NCBI GenBank assembly: GCA_963791545.1
Contig: CAWBSR010000017.1
Span: 124,001 to 188,000 of the forward strand
DNA: 64,000 nucleotides
Source of the DNA: JALYXV01 sp963791545
GTDB lineage: Bacteria; Actinomycetota; Acidimicrobiia; Acidimicrobiales; Palsa-688
Direction: 5' to 3'
In this document: one piece after another, positions 51,773 through 60,248 of the stretch
Layout of the letters: each line of letters begins with the position of its first letter
How positions within the stretch are numbered: position 1 is the stretch's first letter
Position numbers and translations under genes: made by a program
Notes under the pieces: model-generated
Seen by the model: the letters and a program-made list of their open reading frames with translations, nothing else
Told to the model about the DNA's origin: nothing
Database searches by the model: none

Positions 51773-53440
51773 CTATTTGGTGGGCAGTGCGATCCGGGCC
51801 AGGGCGTTGTTGGCCAGCGCGATCACCTTGGGGTTGGGGGCCGGGGCGGGCACCGGTCCCAGCGTGATCTGCAACAGGTTGGTGCCCTTCAGCACCCACA
51901 GTTCCCCGTTGAGGTAGTAGGCGGCATCGCCGACGCCGGGAACGGGCTTGGCGGCGGCTGTCCGAGCCGAGTCGAACTGCGACTTGGCCTGCGATCGGGC
52001 GATGGAGACAATCAGCTCGTGTGTCCCGTCGTCGTACACGCAGGCGTTGAGGACGGTGTGGGGAGCGCCGGCATTGTCCCCGAAGATCGCCGTGGCATCG
52101 GCCGAGGTGACGATCCGGCAGGCATCGACCGACGGGTTCACGGCCGCGACCGGGGAGGATTTGTGGGTCACGAGCACCGTCGCCACCGCGATGGCGACGA
52201 GAATGACCATGGCCGCGATCACTGCCACGATGACGTTGCGGCTGGGGGGCGTCTTGGATTCCGGCAGCGGCACCGTGAGGCGACGCTTGCGGGCTTCGTC
52301 CCCGGGTGCGGCCGCGGCCACGGTCGCCGCGGTGGCCCGCGCCGCCGGTGGCGGCGGAGGGGGCCCGGCCACGATCCGGGTGGAAGGATCGGGAGGCGGC
52401 AGCGGCGGTGGCGGCGGGCCGGTTCTGGACGGGGGTGGCGGCGTGCCTTGGGGGGCGGCCGGCGGAGGGACGGATGGGGCTGGCGGGGCGGCTTTGGCGG
52501 CGGCCAACGCCTCCCGCAACGAGAGGGCTTTGGTCGCCGGCACCTTGTCTGCGCCCTCGTTGGCGCCCTGGTTCGGGCCCTGGCCCACGCCCTTGTCGGC
52601 GCCCTGGTCGGCTGGCCCGGTCTCGGCGGAAGCTGGCCCGGTCTCGACGGAAGCCGGCCCCGTCTCGGCGGAAGCCGGCCCGGTCTCGGTGGTCGCCGCC
52701 ACGACCGGCATCTCGCCCGTCACATCCGGTGCCGGCGACGTCCCTGCGGGTGGGGCCGGGGTCGCCGCCCCCTCGGGTGGTGGCGGGCCTCCCCCGCCCT
52801 TCTTGGCGGCCAGCGCTTCTCGCAGGGTCATGGCTTTGACAGGTGCCTGTTGGGGAACTTCCGCATCGGCCCCAATCTCGGCCCCCTTGTCGGCCACAGC
52901 CTCAGTGACGGCCGCCGCCGGGGCGATTTCGGCCGCCGCCGGGGTCCCTTCGGCCGCCGCCGGGGTCCCTTCGGCCGCCGCCGGCTGGTGCGTCACCTCG
53001 GGATCGTTCGGTGCGGCTGCCACGGCCGGGGTCCCGGTTTTGGCGGCGGCCAGCGCTTCGCGCAGGGAGAGGGCCTTCGGCGCCGCCGGCGGCACTTGGC
53101 CCGCGTCGTCAGCCGCCTCCCCAGGAGGAGCATCCGTGCCACCGGCCTCCAGGGCCACCGCGGTGGCCGTGCCACCGTTGGCCGCCGGTTCCGTCACCGG
53201 GCCATCTGCAGGGTCCGCCAACGCGATGCGATAGGTCCGCAGCCCCCGCATCTCACGGGTGATAACACCATCGCTCTCCATCTGCCCCAGCGCCGCGCTC
53301 ACCAACTGGGGCTTGTCCACGCCCAGCGCCTGCGCCATATCGGTGGTCATCGCCCGGCCCGTCGGGTCCGTCAAACTGCCGCCCTGGGCGGTCAGATAGG
53401 AGCGGATCTGCTGCTCGATGGTCGCGGTTGCTTCAGCCAT
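51773..53440 (-). CDS. Transmembrane protein with cytosolic winged helix and three LREALAAAK motifs
   Basis: 555 residues. Residues 1-72 form a winged-helix domain (IEQQIRSYLTAQGG ... MAQALGVDKPQLVSAALGQMESDGVITREMRG). A long disordered Ala/Pro/Gly region follows that carries three copies of a near-identical motif, KALSLREALAAAK (122-134), KAMTLREALAAKK (202-214) and KALSLREALAAAK (304-316), plus EGTPAAA and ETGPASA micro-repeats. One membrane helix (402-425) leads to an external domain of about 130 residues with two Cys (DACRIVTSAD, NACVYDDGTH), like lipoprotein DUF3558-type domains. It looks like a one-component membrane regulator or a scaffold. Family not known to me. Confidence 0.8.
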   Translation of the reverse strand: MAEATATIEQQIRSYLTAQGGSLTDPTGRAMTTDMAQALGVDKPQLVSAALGQMESDGVITREMRGLRTYRIALADPADGPVTEPAANGGTATAVALEAGGTDAPPGEAADDAGQVPPAAPKALSLREALAAAKTGTPAVAAAPNDPEVTHQPAAAEGTPAAAEGTPAAAEIAPAAAVTEAVADKGAEIGADAEVPQQAPVKAMTLREALAAKKGGGGPPPPEGAATPAPPAGTSPAPDVTGEMPVVAATTETGPASAETGPASVETGPASAETGPADQGADKGVGQGPNQGANEGADKVPATKALSLREALAAAKAAPPAPSVPPPAAPQGTPPPPSRTGPPPPPLPPPDPSTRIVAGPPPPPPAARATAATVAAAAPGDEARKRRLTVPLPESKTPPSRNVIVAVIAAMVILVAIAVATVLVTHKSSPVAAVNPSVDACRIVTSADATAIFGDNAGAPHTVLNACVYDDGTHELIVSIARSQAKSQFDSARTAAAKPVPGVGDAAYYLNGELWVLKGTNLLQITLGPVPAPAPNPKVIALANNALARIALPTK

Positions 53441-53633
53441 TGTGTGCTCTCACGCTTTCCATTGTGCAGCAGCCAGCCCCAAGGCCGAACGCACTCCTTG
53501 AGAACGCCCGATGAACGCCGCCTCAGCGTGCCTGCCTGCGACCATGATGTTGGTGGAAAGTGGTTATCGGATGACACCTCACCACATTCGAACCGGAGGT
53601 GGGAACAATGCGGCGCTACTCGGAGCGAGCACG

Positions 53634-54134
53634 GTGACTGAGCTGGGCGGGCTCAAGCGGGCCTACGTCCTCACCCAGGTGGTTGTCCTGGTGTTCGGCT
53701 GGCACGAAGCCGATCCCCGCCAACCGGAGCGGGGGGTGCGCATCGAGGTCCGCCGGCACGGGGAGCCGGACCACCGCGGAAGCCCGTTCGCGGCCCAAAA
53801 GGTCGTGATCGACCAGCCACTGTGGCGGGCCGACCTGTTTGACCTGATGTCCGAGCCTCCCGGTAACTTCCTCCGGGCGCACTACCATCCGAGCTTCGAT
53901 GGGCTCGAGCCCAGTGAGCGTCAATGGGACGAAGCCCTTTCCCGCGACCCTTTCGGCTGGCTGGCCGGGCAGCTCTCGAACCTGGAAGCCATCGTGGCCG
54001 GTGCCGGGGCGGCCGACCTGATCGCGCCCGAGGCCTTGGCCGCCGATGCCGCGGCGCTCCGTCAAGTGGCGGGCGAGGTGGTGGCGGCGGCCGAGGGCGT
54101 CTCGATTCAGGTTCGAACCGGGGCAGTCAGCTAA
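53634..54134 (+). CDS. Conserved hypothetical protein (DUF7700-like)
   Basis: 166 residues from a GTG after GGAGCGAG; longer in-frame starts exist upstream but look non-coding. VVVLVFGWHEADPRQPERGVRIEVRR, VVIDQPLWRADLFDLMSEPPGNFLRAHYHPSF and DEALSRDPFGWLAGQL are well-ordered alpha/beta sequence that I associate with a small uncharacterised actinobacterial family. No catalytic motif is evident, though conserved His residues (GWHEAD, AHYHPSF) could bind metal. Its end overlaps the convergent PadR gene by 4 bp. Confidence 0.65.
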   Translation: MTELGGLKRAYVLTQVVVLVFGWHEADPRQPERGVRIEVRRHGEPDHRGSPFAAQKVVIDQPLWRADLFDLMSEPPGNFLRAHYHPSFDGLEPSERQWDEALSRDPFGWLAGQLSNLEAIVAGAGAADLIAPEALAADAAALRQVAGEVVAAAEGVSIQVRTGAVS

Positions 54135-54817
54135 GAAGCGTCGGCCCCTTCGTCGCGTCCCGCTGCGGGAGCGTCGTCGGCCAGGATGCGGTACAGGGAC
54201 CGTCGGGCCTCGGTCAGCACGGTGACGGCTTGGGCGATCTGCTGGTCGTTGCCGGCCCGCATGACCTGCTTCACCGCCCCCATCAGCTGGGGAAGCAGCT
54301 GGGCGAATTCCATCGCCGGTGGGCTCATGGTGCTGGCCGCCGCTTCCCACGGCACGCCCATATCCGCCCGGTGCTCCTCGACGTAAGCGGTGCCCGCCTC
54401 GGTGATGCGAAACATGCGCCCCACATCGGCCGCCGAGCTGATGACCAACCCCTCGTCCTCAAGCTGCTGGAGGACCGGGTAGACGGACCCGGGACTGGGC
54501 TTCCACACGCCCCGGCTGCGTTCGCCGAGCTCCTGGATGATCTGGTACCCGTTCCGGGATGTCTCTGCCAGCAGCAGCAGAACCGCAGCCCGGACATCGC
54601 CGCGTCGGGCCCGGCCACCCCGGCCGCCCCGACCACGCCCGCCCCAGCCGCCCCAACCAGGAGGTCCACCGGGTCCCGGGGCGAAGGCGCCGCCCCGCCA
54701 GCCGTGCTCCTCGCCCTCGTGACCGCCGTGGGCTCCGGCCATCGCCAGCCATGGTGGCTTACCTCTCGACCAGCCAGGCGGGCCGGCCCATGCGAAACGC
54801 TCATCCGATCTCATCAT
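54131..54817 (-). CDS. PadR-family transcriptional regulator with Gly/Arg-rich N-terminus
   Basis: 228 residues from the ATG after AAAGGAG. The PadR winged helix is RRGDVRAAVLLLLAETSRNGYQIIQELGERSRGVWKPSPGSVYPVLQQLEDEGLV, followed by GRMFRITEAG and a C-terminal dimerisation helix pair. About 70 residues rich in Gly, Trp, Arg and Pro (GPGGPPGWGGWGGRG) precede the DNA-binding domain, an extension seen in some actinobacterial PadR proteins. A 32-bp dyad overlaps its leader, which predicts autoregulation. No transporter gene is adjacent. Confidence 0.92.
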   Translation of the reverse strand: MMRSDERFAWAGPPGWSRGKPPWLAMAGAHGGHEGEEHGWRGGAFAPGPGGPPGWGGWGGRGRGGRGGRARRGDVRAAVLLLLAETSRNGYQIIQELGERSRGVWKPSPGSVYPVLQQLEDEGLVISSAADVGRMFRITEAGTAYVEEHRADMGVPWEAAASTMSPPAMEFAQLLPQLMGAVKQVMRAGNDQQIAQAVTVLTEARRSLYRILADDAPAAGRDEGADAS

Positions 54818-54828
54818 GTTTCTCCTTT

Positions 54829-54860
54829 CCGAATACGAACGATACATCGTTAGTGTTCGG
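54829..54860 (-). promoter_or_regulatory. 32-bp PadR operator dyad
   Basis: The 32 bp are 26/32 self-complementary, with a central AACGAT-AC-ATCGTT (54838-54851) and outer CCGAA/TTCGG arms. PadR family operators typically centre on ATGT/ACAT dyads, which the core contains. It sits immediately upstream of, and just touching, the Shine-Dalgarno of the PadR gene. Confidence 0.75.
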
Positions 54861-54987
54861 CAAAGCAACTATTGATGCCAACTTCGAAGGAGCAGAGTTC
54901 GTTGCCGGCTCTCAGAAACGCCGGGGCCTCGCCTCCTCAGCCGGAAACCTCTGGCTCCCGACTCTCAGCCGCCGTCGCGTCGGCTGA

Positions 54988-56145
54988 CTAACTAAGGACC
55001 TTCCGGTAGAGGGCCACCGTTTGGGCCGCGATGGCGGGCCAGGTGAAGTGATCGAGCACCCGTTGGCGCCCTGCCCGGCCAAAGCGGCGCGCCTTGTCGG
55101 GATCGACGATGAGCTCGTTGATGCGCTCCGCCAGCTGGCGGGTGAAGTCGTCGCCGGGCGCCACCAGGTAACCCGTCTCCCCGTCGACCACGATCTCGGG
55201 GATTCCCCCGGTCGCGGTAGCCACTACCGCGACCCCGCACGCCATGGCCTCGATGTTGACCAGGCCGAAGGGTTCGTAGCGCGATGGGCACACGAACACC
55301 GATGCGTGGCTCAAGACCTGGACCGCCCCCGGTCGGGGCAGCGGCTCCTGGATCCAGATGACTCCGGACCGGACCGATTGCATCGCCTCCACCGCATCGG
55401 TCACCGCCGCCAGGATTTCCGGGGTGTCGGGGGACGCCGCACACAACACCAGCTGGGCTTCGGGATCGATCCCGCGTGCTGCCTCCAGGAAATCCAGGAT
55501 GCCCTTCTGCGCCGTGATCCGGCCCAGGAACACCACCGCCGGCCGCTCGGGGTCGATCCCGTAGCGCTCGAGCGCTTCGGTGCCCGGGTCGGGCCGGTAG
55601 TCCTCGGGGTTGACGCCGTTGTGGATTACCACCACCCGGTCCGGGTCGACGCCGGGGTACACCCGCAGTATGTCCTCGCGCATGCCCTTGGAGACCGCGA
55701 TCACGGCGTCCGCCTCGTTGATCGACGTGCGCTCGCAGAACAGGGAGACCCCGTATCCCGGGCCCAGTTGGTCCCGCTTCCACGGCCGCAAGGGCTCCAG
55801 GCTGTGCGTCGTCAGCACGTGGGGAACGTCATACATCAACTTGGCCAGCTGACCGCCCATGTTGGCGTACCAGGTGTGGCTGTGAACCAGGTCCACCCCC
55901 TCGACCCGCTCCGCCATGAGCAGGTTCACCGACAGCGGCTGGAGGGCGCCCGCGCCCGGGCCGCCCGCCAGGGCGTCCCAGGGCCGATAGGTCGCCGCGA
56001 CGAGAGGAGAGTCGCGAGGCTCGCCGAAGCAGTGCACCTCGACGTCAACCAGCCGGGCCAGCTGCGCGACCAGGTGCTCCACGTGCACGCCGGCCCCCCC
56101 GTACACCTCAGGGGGGAACTCCCGCGTGAGGATGGCGACCCTCAC
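54988..56145 (-). CDS. glgA: Glycogen synthase, actinobacterial GT4 type (alpha-maltose-1-phosphate synthase)
   Basis: 385 residues. MRVAILTREFPPEVYGGAGVHVEHL is the start of the actinobacterial GlgA/GlgM family, with VDLVHSHTWYANMGGQLA, VVFLGRITAQKGILDFLEA and the nucleotide-sugar motif SRYEPFGLVNIEAMACGVAVVATATGGIPE (Glu pair). In mycobacteria this enzyme makes maltose-1-phosphate from ADP-glucose and glucose-1-phosphate for the GlgE route; the substrate here is assumed by family. It lies 30 bp after glgC in the same operon. Confidence 0.93.
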   Translation of the reverse strand: MRVAILTREFPPEVYGGAGVHVEHLVAQLARLVDVEVHCFGEPRDSPLVAATYRPWDALAGGPGAGALQPLSVNLLMAERVEGVDLVHSHTWYANMGGQLAKLMYDVPHVLTTHSLEPLRPWKRDQLGPGYGVSLFCERTSINEADAVIAVSKGMREDILRVYPGVDPDRVVVIHNGVNPEDYRPDPGTEALERYGIDPERPAVVFLGRITAQKGILDFLEAARGIDPEAQLVLCAASPDTPEILAAVTDAVEAMQSVRSGVIWIQEPLPRPGAVQVLSHASVFVCPSRYEPFGLVNIEAMACGVAVVATATGGIPEIVVDGETGYLVAPGDDFTRQLAERINELIVDPDKARRFGRAGRQRVLDHFTWPAIAAQTVALYRKVLS

Positions 56146-56175
56146 CAGCCCACCCCGCTCACCCGCTCAGCCGGC

Positions 56176-57429
56176 TCACGCGTCGGGTACGGGCTCGCCC
56201 TTGCCGATGACGACGATCCCGCCCTCGGAAACAGTGAACCGGCGCCGGTCGCGATCGAGGTCGACTCCGATCTGGGCCCCGGGAGGAACGCGGACGTTCT
56301 TGTCGATGATGGCGTTGCGGATCACCGCGCCCGGCCCCACCCGGACGTCGTCCAGGATGACCGATCCCTCGACCTGGGCATGGCTCTCCACGATCACCCC
56401 GGGGGAGATGATCGAGCGGCGCACCGTTCCTCCCGAGATGATCGCCCCCGCCGACACCATGGAGTTGATCGCCTGACCCGTGCCCTCCGCCCCCTCGAAC
56501 ACGAACTTGGCCGGTGGCCGAGGCGGCCCTGAGGTGTAGATGGGCCATTCCCGGTTGTACAGGTTGAAGATGGGGTGCACCGACACCAGGTCCATGTGGG
56601 CGTCGTAGTACGCATCCAGCGTCCCCACGTCACGCCAGTAGGCCCAGTCACGCTTGGTGGCCCCGGGGACCTTGTTGGCCTGAAAGTCGTAGACGTGGGC
56701 GTCGCCCGCCGCCACCAGGGCGGGAATGATGTCCCCGCCCACGTCGTGGTCAGAGGCGGTGTTCTGGGAATCCGCGGTCACCGCGTCCAGCAGCGCCTCG
56801 GTCGTGAAGATGTAGTTACCCATCGAGGCGAAGACAGAGTTGGGATCGTCCGGTAGCCCCACCGCATCGGTCGGCTTCTCCCGGAAGGCTCTGATCCGGC
56901 TCCCGACGGAGTCGCCCGCCTCGGGCCCGGAGTCGGTCTCGATGATCCCGAAGCTGCTGGCCTGCCACAGTGGAACCCGGACCCCGGCCACCGTCACCGC
57001 GGCCCCCGTCGCCACGTGCTGCTCGAGCATCTGGCGGGGGTCCATGCGGTAGATGTGGTCGGCGCCGAAGACGCAGATGTACTCCGGGTGCTCGTCGTGG
57101 ACGATGTTGAGGTTCTGGTATATCGCGTCCGCGGAGCCCAGGAACCACCGCGGCCCCCGGCGCATCTGGGCGGGTACCGGCGTCACGTAGTCGCCCATCA
57201 GGGTCGACAGCCGCCAGGTCCGGGAGATGTGCAGGTCCAGGCTGTGGCTCTTGTACTGGGTGAGTACGACGATGCGCATGTAGCCGGCGTTGGCCAGGTT
57301 GGACAGGACGAAGTCGATGAGCCGGTAGTGGCCCCCGAAGGGGACCGCGGGCTTGGCCCGGTCGGCGGTGAGTGGGGCGAGACGCTTGCCTTCCCCCCCG
57401 GCCAGCACCATGGACAGGACCCGTGTCAT
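56176..57429 (-). CDS. glgC: Glucose-1-phosphate adenylyltransferase
   Basis: 417 residues. LSMVLAGGEGKRLAPLTADRAKPAVPFGG (nucleotide-binding Gly-rich loop), RLIDFVLSNLANAGYMRIVVLTQYKSHSL, FGADHIYRMDPRQML (catalytic Asp) and FREKPTDA are all diagnostic; the C-terminal left-handed helix repeats (SIISPGVIVESHAQVEGSVI) complete it. It makes ADP-glucose, feeding the adjacent GlgA. An 8-bp satellite lies in the region upstream of its start. Confidence 0.97.
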   Translation of the reverse strand: MTRVLSMVLAGGEGKRLAPLTADRAKPAVPFGGHYRLIDFVLSNLANAGYMRIVVLTQYKSHSLDLHISRTWRLSTLMGDYVTPVPAQMRRGPRWFLGSADAIYQNLNIVHDEHPEYICVFGADHIYRMDPRQMLEQHVATGAAVTVAGVRVPLWQASSFGIIETDSGPEAGDSVGSRIRAFREKPTDAVGLPDDPNSVFASMGNYIFTTEALLDAVTADSQNTASDHDVGGDIIPALVAAGDAHVYDFQANKVPGATKRDWAYWRDVGTLDAYYDAHMDLVSVHPIFNLYNREWPIYTSGPPRPPAKFVFEGAEGTGQAINSMVSAGAIISGGTVRRSIISPGVIVESHAQVEGSVILDDVRVGPGAVIRNAIIDKNVRVPPGAQIGVDLDRDRRRFTVSEGGIVVIGKGEPVPDA

Positions 57430-57587
57430 CAGCCTTTCCCCGGCATCTGGCCCCGTCGCACGCCGATGAACCTACCCGCAACCCGCCGTCCCACGCCTGG
57501 AAGCCCGGTAGTGGATCAGCCGGTGACCGAGAGCGCAGCCAGAGACCAACGTCTGGTGTCGAGAGGGGCGCCACGTCGGTGCCGGAC

Positions 57588-57635
57588 GCTCGACCGCTCG
57601 ACCGCTCGACCGCTCGACCGCTCGACCGCTCGACC
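57588..57635. repeat. Six tandem copies of the octamer GCTCGACC
   Basis: Six exact head-to-tail copies of an 8-bp unit in the 266-bp gap between glgC and guaA, 160 bp upstream of the glgC start. Copy number of such a tract can change by slippage, which could vary the spacing of control elements. Each unit contains a TCGA palindrome. Confidence 0.9.
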
Positions 57636-57695
57636 AGCTCCAGGGCACGACAGGGCTCCCGGCGACCGCCGCCGGGCGGCTTTCCTAACCCCTGG

Positions 57696-59288
57696 CTACT
57701 CCCACTCGATGGTGGCGGGGGGTTTGCTCGTGATGTCGAGCACCACCCGGTTCACCTGGGCCACTTCGTTGGTGATGCGCGACGAGATCCGGGCCAGCAC
57801 CTCGTAGGGGAGGCGGGACCAGTCCGCGGTCATGGCGTCCTCGCTGGACACCGGCCGCAACACGATCGGGTGCCCGTAGGTCCGCTCGTCGCCCTGAACG
57901 CCGACCGAGCGCACGTTGGCCAGCAGCACCACCGGGCACTGCCACACGCTGCGGTCGAGGCCGGCCGCCGTCAACTCCTCGCGGGCGATGGCATCGGCCT
58001 CCCGAAGAACGACCAGCCGGGCCGCCGTGACCTCGCCCATGATGCGGATGGCCAGCCCGGGGCCGGGGAACGGGTGGCGCCAAACCATGGCGTCGGGCAG
58101 GCCCAGTTGGGCGCCGAGGGCCCGCACCTCGTCCTTGAACAGGGCCCGCAGCGGTTCGATGAGTTGGAACTTGAGGTCCGACGGCAGCCCTCCCACGTTG
58201 TGATGGCTCTTGATGTTGGCGGTACCGGTCCCGCCGCCTGACTCGACCACGTCGGGATAGAGGGTCCCCTGCACGAGGAACTCGATTTCGTCGGGGCCAC
58301 CCGGGGCAGAAGCGAGCACCTCCCGGGCCGCCTGTTCGAAGACCCGGATGAACTCCCGCCCTACGATCTTGCGCTTCTGCTCCGGGTCGACGACACCGGC
58401 CAGGGCGCCCAGGAATCGCGATGCCGCGTCCACCACCTTGAGCTTGATGCCGGTAGCCCGGACGTAGTCGCGGGCGACCTGTTCCCGTTCCCCCTGGCGC
58501 AGCAGCCCGTGGTCCACGAACACGCACGTCAGCTGATCGCCTACTGCCTGGTGGACGAGGGCCGCCGCCACCGCCGAGTCCACCCCACCCGATAGCCCGC
58601 ACAGCACCTGGCGGGGCCCAACCTGGTCGCTGATCGCCTTGATGGTGCGATCGATGATGCTGGCCGTCGTCCAGCGGGGCTCGATCCCCGCCCCCTCCCG
58701 CAGGAAGCGTTCCAGCGTCGCCTGCCCATGGGCGGTGTGCAGCACCTCGGGATGCCATTGCAGCCCGTACAGCCGGGCGCCCGGTTCCTCGAAGGCCGCC
58801 ACCTCGGCGCCGGGGCTGGAACCCGTGACCCGGAAGCCGGGTGGAGCCCTGACGACGGAGTCCCGGTGCGACATCCACACGGGCTGGCGGGCCGGCTGGC
58901 CGCTGAACAGCACGCCCTCGGGGTCGACGGTGGCCTCGGTGCGCCCGAATTCGGCGGCCTCGGTGCGGTCGACCGTCCCGCCCAATCCGGCCGCCATCAG
59001 CTGGAAGCCGTAACAGATCCCCAACACCGGCACCCCCGCCCGGAACACGGCGGGGTCGATGGTGGGGGCAGCGGCGGCGTACACGCTGGCCGGCCCCCCA
59101 GACAGGATGATGGCCGCCGGGCGCCGGGCCAGCAGCTCGGCGGCGGGCGTGGTGTGCGGCACGATCTCGCTGTAGACGTGCGCCTCCCGGACCCGCCGGG
59201 CGATCAGCTGGGCGTACTGGGCCCCGAAGTCGATGACGAGGACCGGCGACGAATCGAGGGGGTCGTCACCGAGGTCCAGGCCAGCCAT
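57696..59288 (-). CDS. guaA: GMP synthase (glutamine-hydrolysing)
   Basis: 530 residues. Class I glutaminase: VLVIDFGAQYAQLIARRVRE, GICYGFQLMA (nucleophile Cys) and GLQWHPEVLHTAHG (His-Glu pair). ATP pyrophosphatase: LCGLSGGVDSAVAAALVH (SGGVDS P-loop). The dimerisation domain ends RITNEVAQVNRVVLDITSKPPATIEWE, the diagnostic GuaA C-terminus. Converts XMP to GMP. Complete and unmodified. Confidence 0.98.
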   Translation of the reverse strand: MAGLDLGDDPLDSSPVLVIDFGAQYAQLIARRVREAHVYSEIVPHTTPAAELLARRPAAIILSGGPASVYAAAAPTIDPAVFRAGVPVLGICYGFQLMAAGLGGTVDRTEAAEFGRTEATVDPEGVLFSGQPARQPVWMSHRDSVVRAPPGFRVTGSSPGAEVAAFEEPGARLYGLQWHPEVLHTAHGQATLERFLREGAGIEPRWTTASIIDRTIKAISDQVGPRQVLCGLSGGVDSAVAAALVHQAVGDQLTCVFVDHGLLRQGEREQVARDYVRATGIKLKVVDAASRFLGALAGVVDPEQKRKIVGREFIRVFEQAAREVLASAPGGPDEIEFLVQGTLYPDVVESGGGTGTANIKSHHNVGGLPSDLKFQLIEPLRALFKDEVRALGAQLGLPDAMVWRHPFPGPGLAIRIMGEVTAARLVVLREADAIAREELTAAGLDRSVWQCPVVLLANVRSVGVQGDERTYGHPIVLRPVSSEDAMTADWSRLPYEVLARISSRITNEVAQVNRVVLDITSKPPATIEWE

Positions 59289-59366
59289 GAGTCAGGCTAC
59301 CTAACGGCATGGGGGGGAAAATGGGATCGCGGGGGCAACCAGTGCCGCAGCCCCTTCGCCCGCCGC

Positions 59367-60248
59367 TCAGGCGGCGTAGGCCCGGGCGGCGGGGGAGCGG
59401 TCAATGTAGGCCAGCGCCACCTCGGTCGAGGCCTCGAACGAGGGGTGATGGTCCCACCACACATACCGCAGGACCGCCTTGGTCAGGTAGCCGAGCGTCG
59501 GGAGGCGGCCGGTATGCCGGCTCACCTTGACGAAGCGCCGGATGGACGCCTTGTCGGCGCGAGTGCATCCGGGGTCGTGGGCGATCAGGTAGCGGGTTCC
59601 GACGATCCAAAGGAACGCGATCACCGGCTGCACCACCGCCAGGGCCAGCACCCGGCGGGGGTAGCGCAGCGGCGGCCGGCTCAGGGCGTGATGCAGGTCG
59701 AAGGCCACCGAGCGGTGCTCGACCTCCTCGGAACCGTGCCAGCGCAACAGGTCGAGCATCACCGGGTCGGCGCCGGCCCGGTCGAGGGCATCGGCGTCGG
59801 AGAGGACCCAGTAGCCGAGGATGCACGTGAAGTGCTCGATGGCGGCCACCATGGCCAGGCGGAAGAGGAGCCACTGCCGCCGCAGCCACTTCGGGCCGTG
59901 CCCGCGCTCGAGGGCCAGCCCGTGGTCGCCCAGCAGCGACTTGAACATCCACTCGACCCATTTGGTGTAGGGCGTCGTCTCCAGACCCTGCTCGGCCAAA
60001 TGGTCGAGCACCGCCGAGTGGGCCCGGCCGTGGATCACCTCCTGGCCGATGAAGCCCCGGGCGTCGGCGCGCAGGGCTTCGTCGGTGACGAGCGGGAGGG
60101 CCTGGCGGAAGACGTCGCAGAACCAACTTTCGCCGGCCGGCAGCAGCAGGTGCAACACATTGATCACATGGGTGCTGAAGGCGTCACCCGGTACCCAGTG
60201 CAGGGGGGTGTCCTTCCAGTCGAAATGGACCCGGCGGGCTTTGATCAT
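59367..60248 (-). CDS. Metal-dependent hydrolase (PF10118-like)
   Basis: 293 residues from the ATG after AAGGAGG. The ligand-rich helices are typical: FIGQEVIHGRAHSAVLDHL (Glu, His, His), AAIEHFTCILGYWVLSD and WHGSEEVEHRSVAFDLHHAL (Glu-Glu-His), reminiscent of ferritin-like di-metal centres. Members are often annotated as metal-dependent hydrolases without proven reaction. Its start overlaps the stop of the alpha/beta hydrolase gene (ATGA), so it is the last gene of the TetR-led operon. Confidence 0.88.
   Translation of the reverse strand: MIKARRVHFDWKDTPLHWVPGDAFSTHVINVLHLLLPAGESWFCDVFRQALPLVTDEALRADARGFIGQEVIHGRAHSAVLDHLAEQGLETTPYTKWVEWMFKSLLGDHGLALERGHGPKWLRRQWLLFRLAMVAAIEHFTCILGYWVLSDADALDRAGADPVMLDLLRWHGSEEVEHRSVAFDLHHALSRPPLRYPRRVLALAVVQPVIAFLWIVGTRYLIAHDPGCTRADKASIRRFVKVSRHTGRLPTLGYLTKAVLRYVWWDHHPSFEASTEVALAYIDRSPAARAYAA

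Noticed and set aside
52306..53262. Plus-strand frames opposite the winged-helix membrane protein
   Set aside because: They reflect complementary low-complexity Ala/Pro/Gly codons; the minus strand has an ordered domain layout and membrane helix.
57588..57635. CRISPR array
   Set aside because: Eight-base units without spacers are a simple satellite; no cas gene and no direct-repeat/spacer pattern occur in the window.
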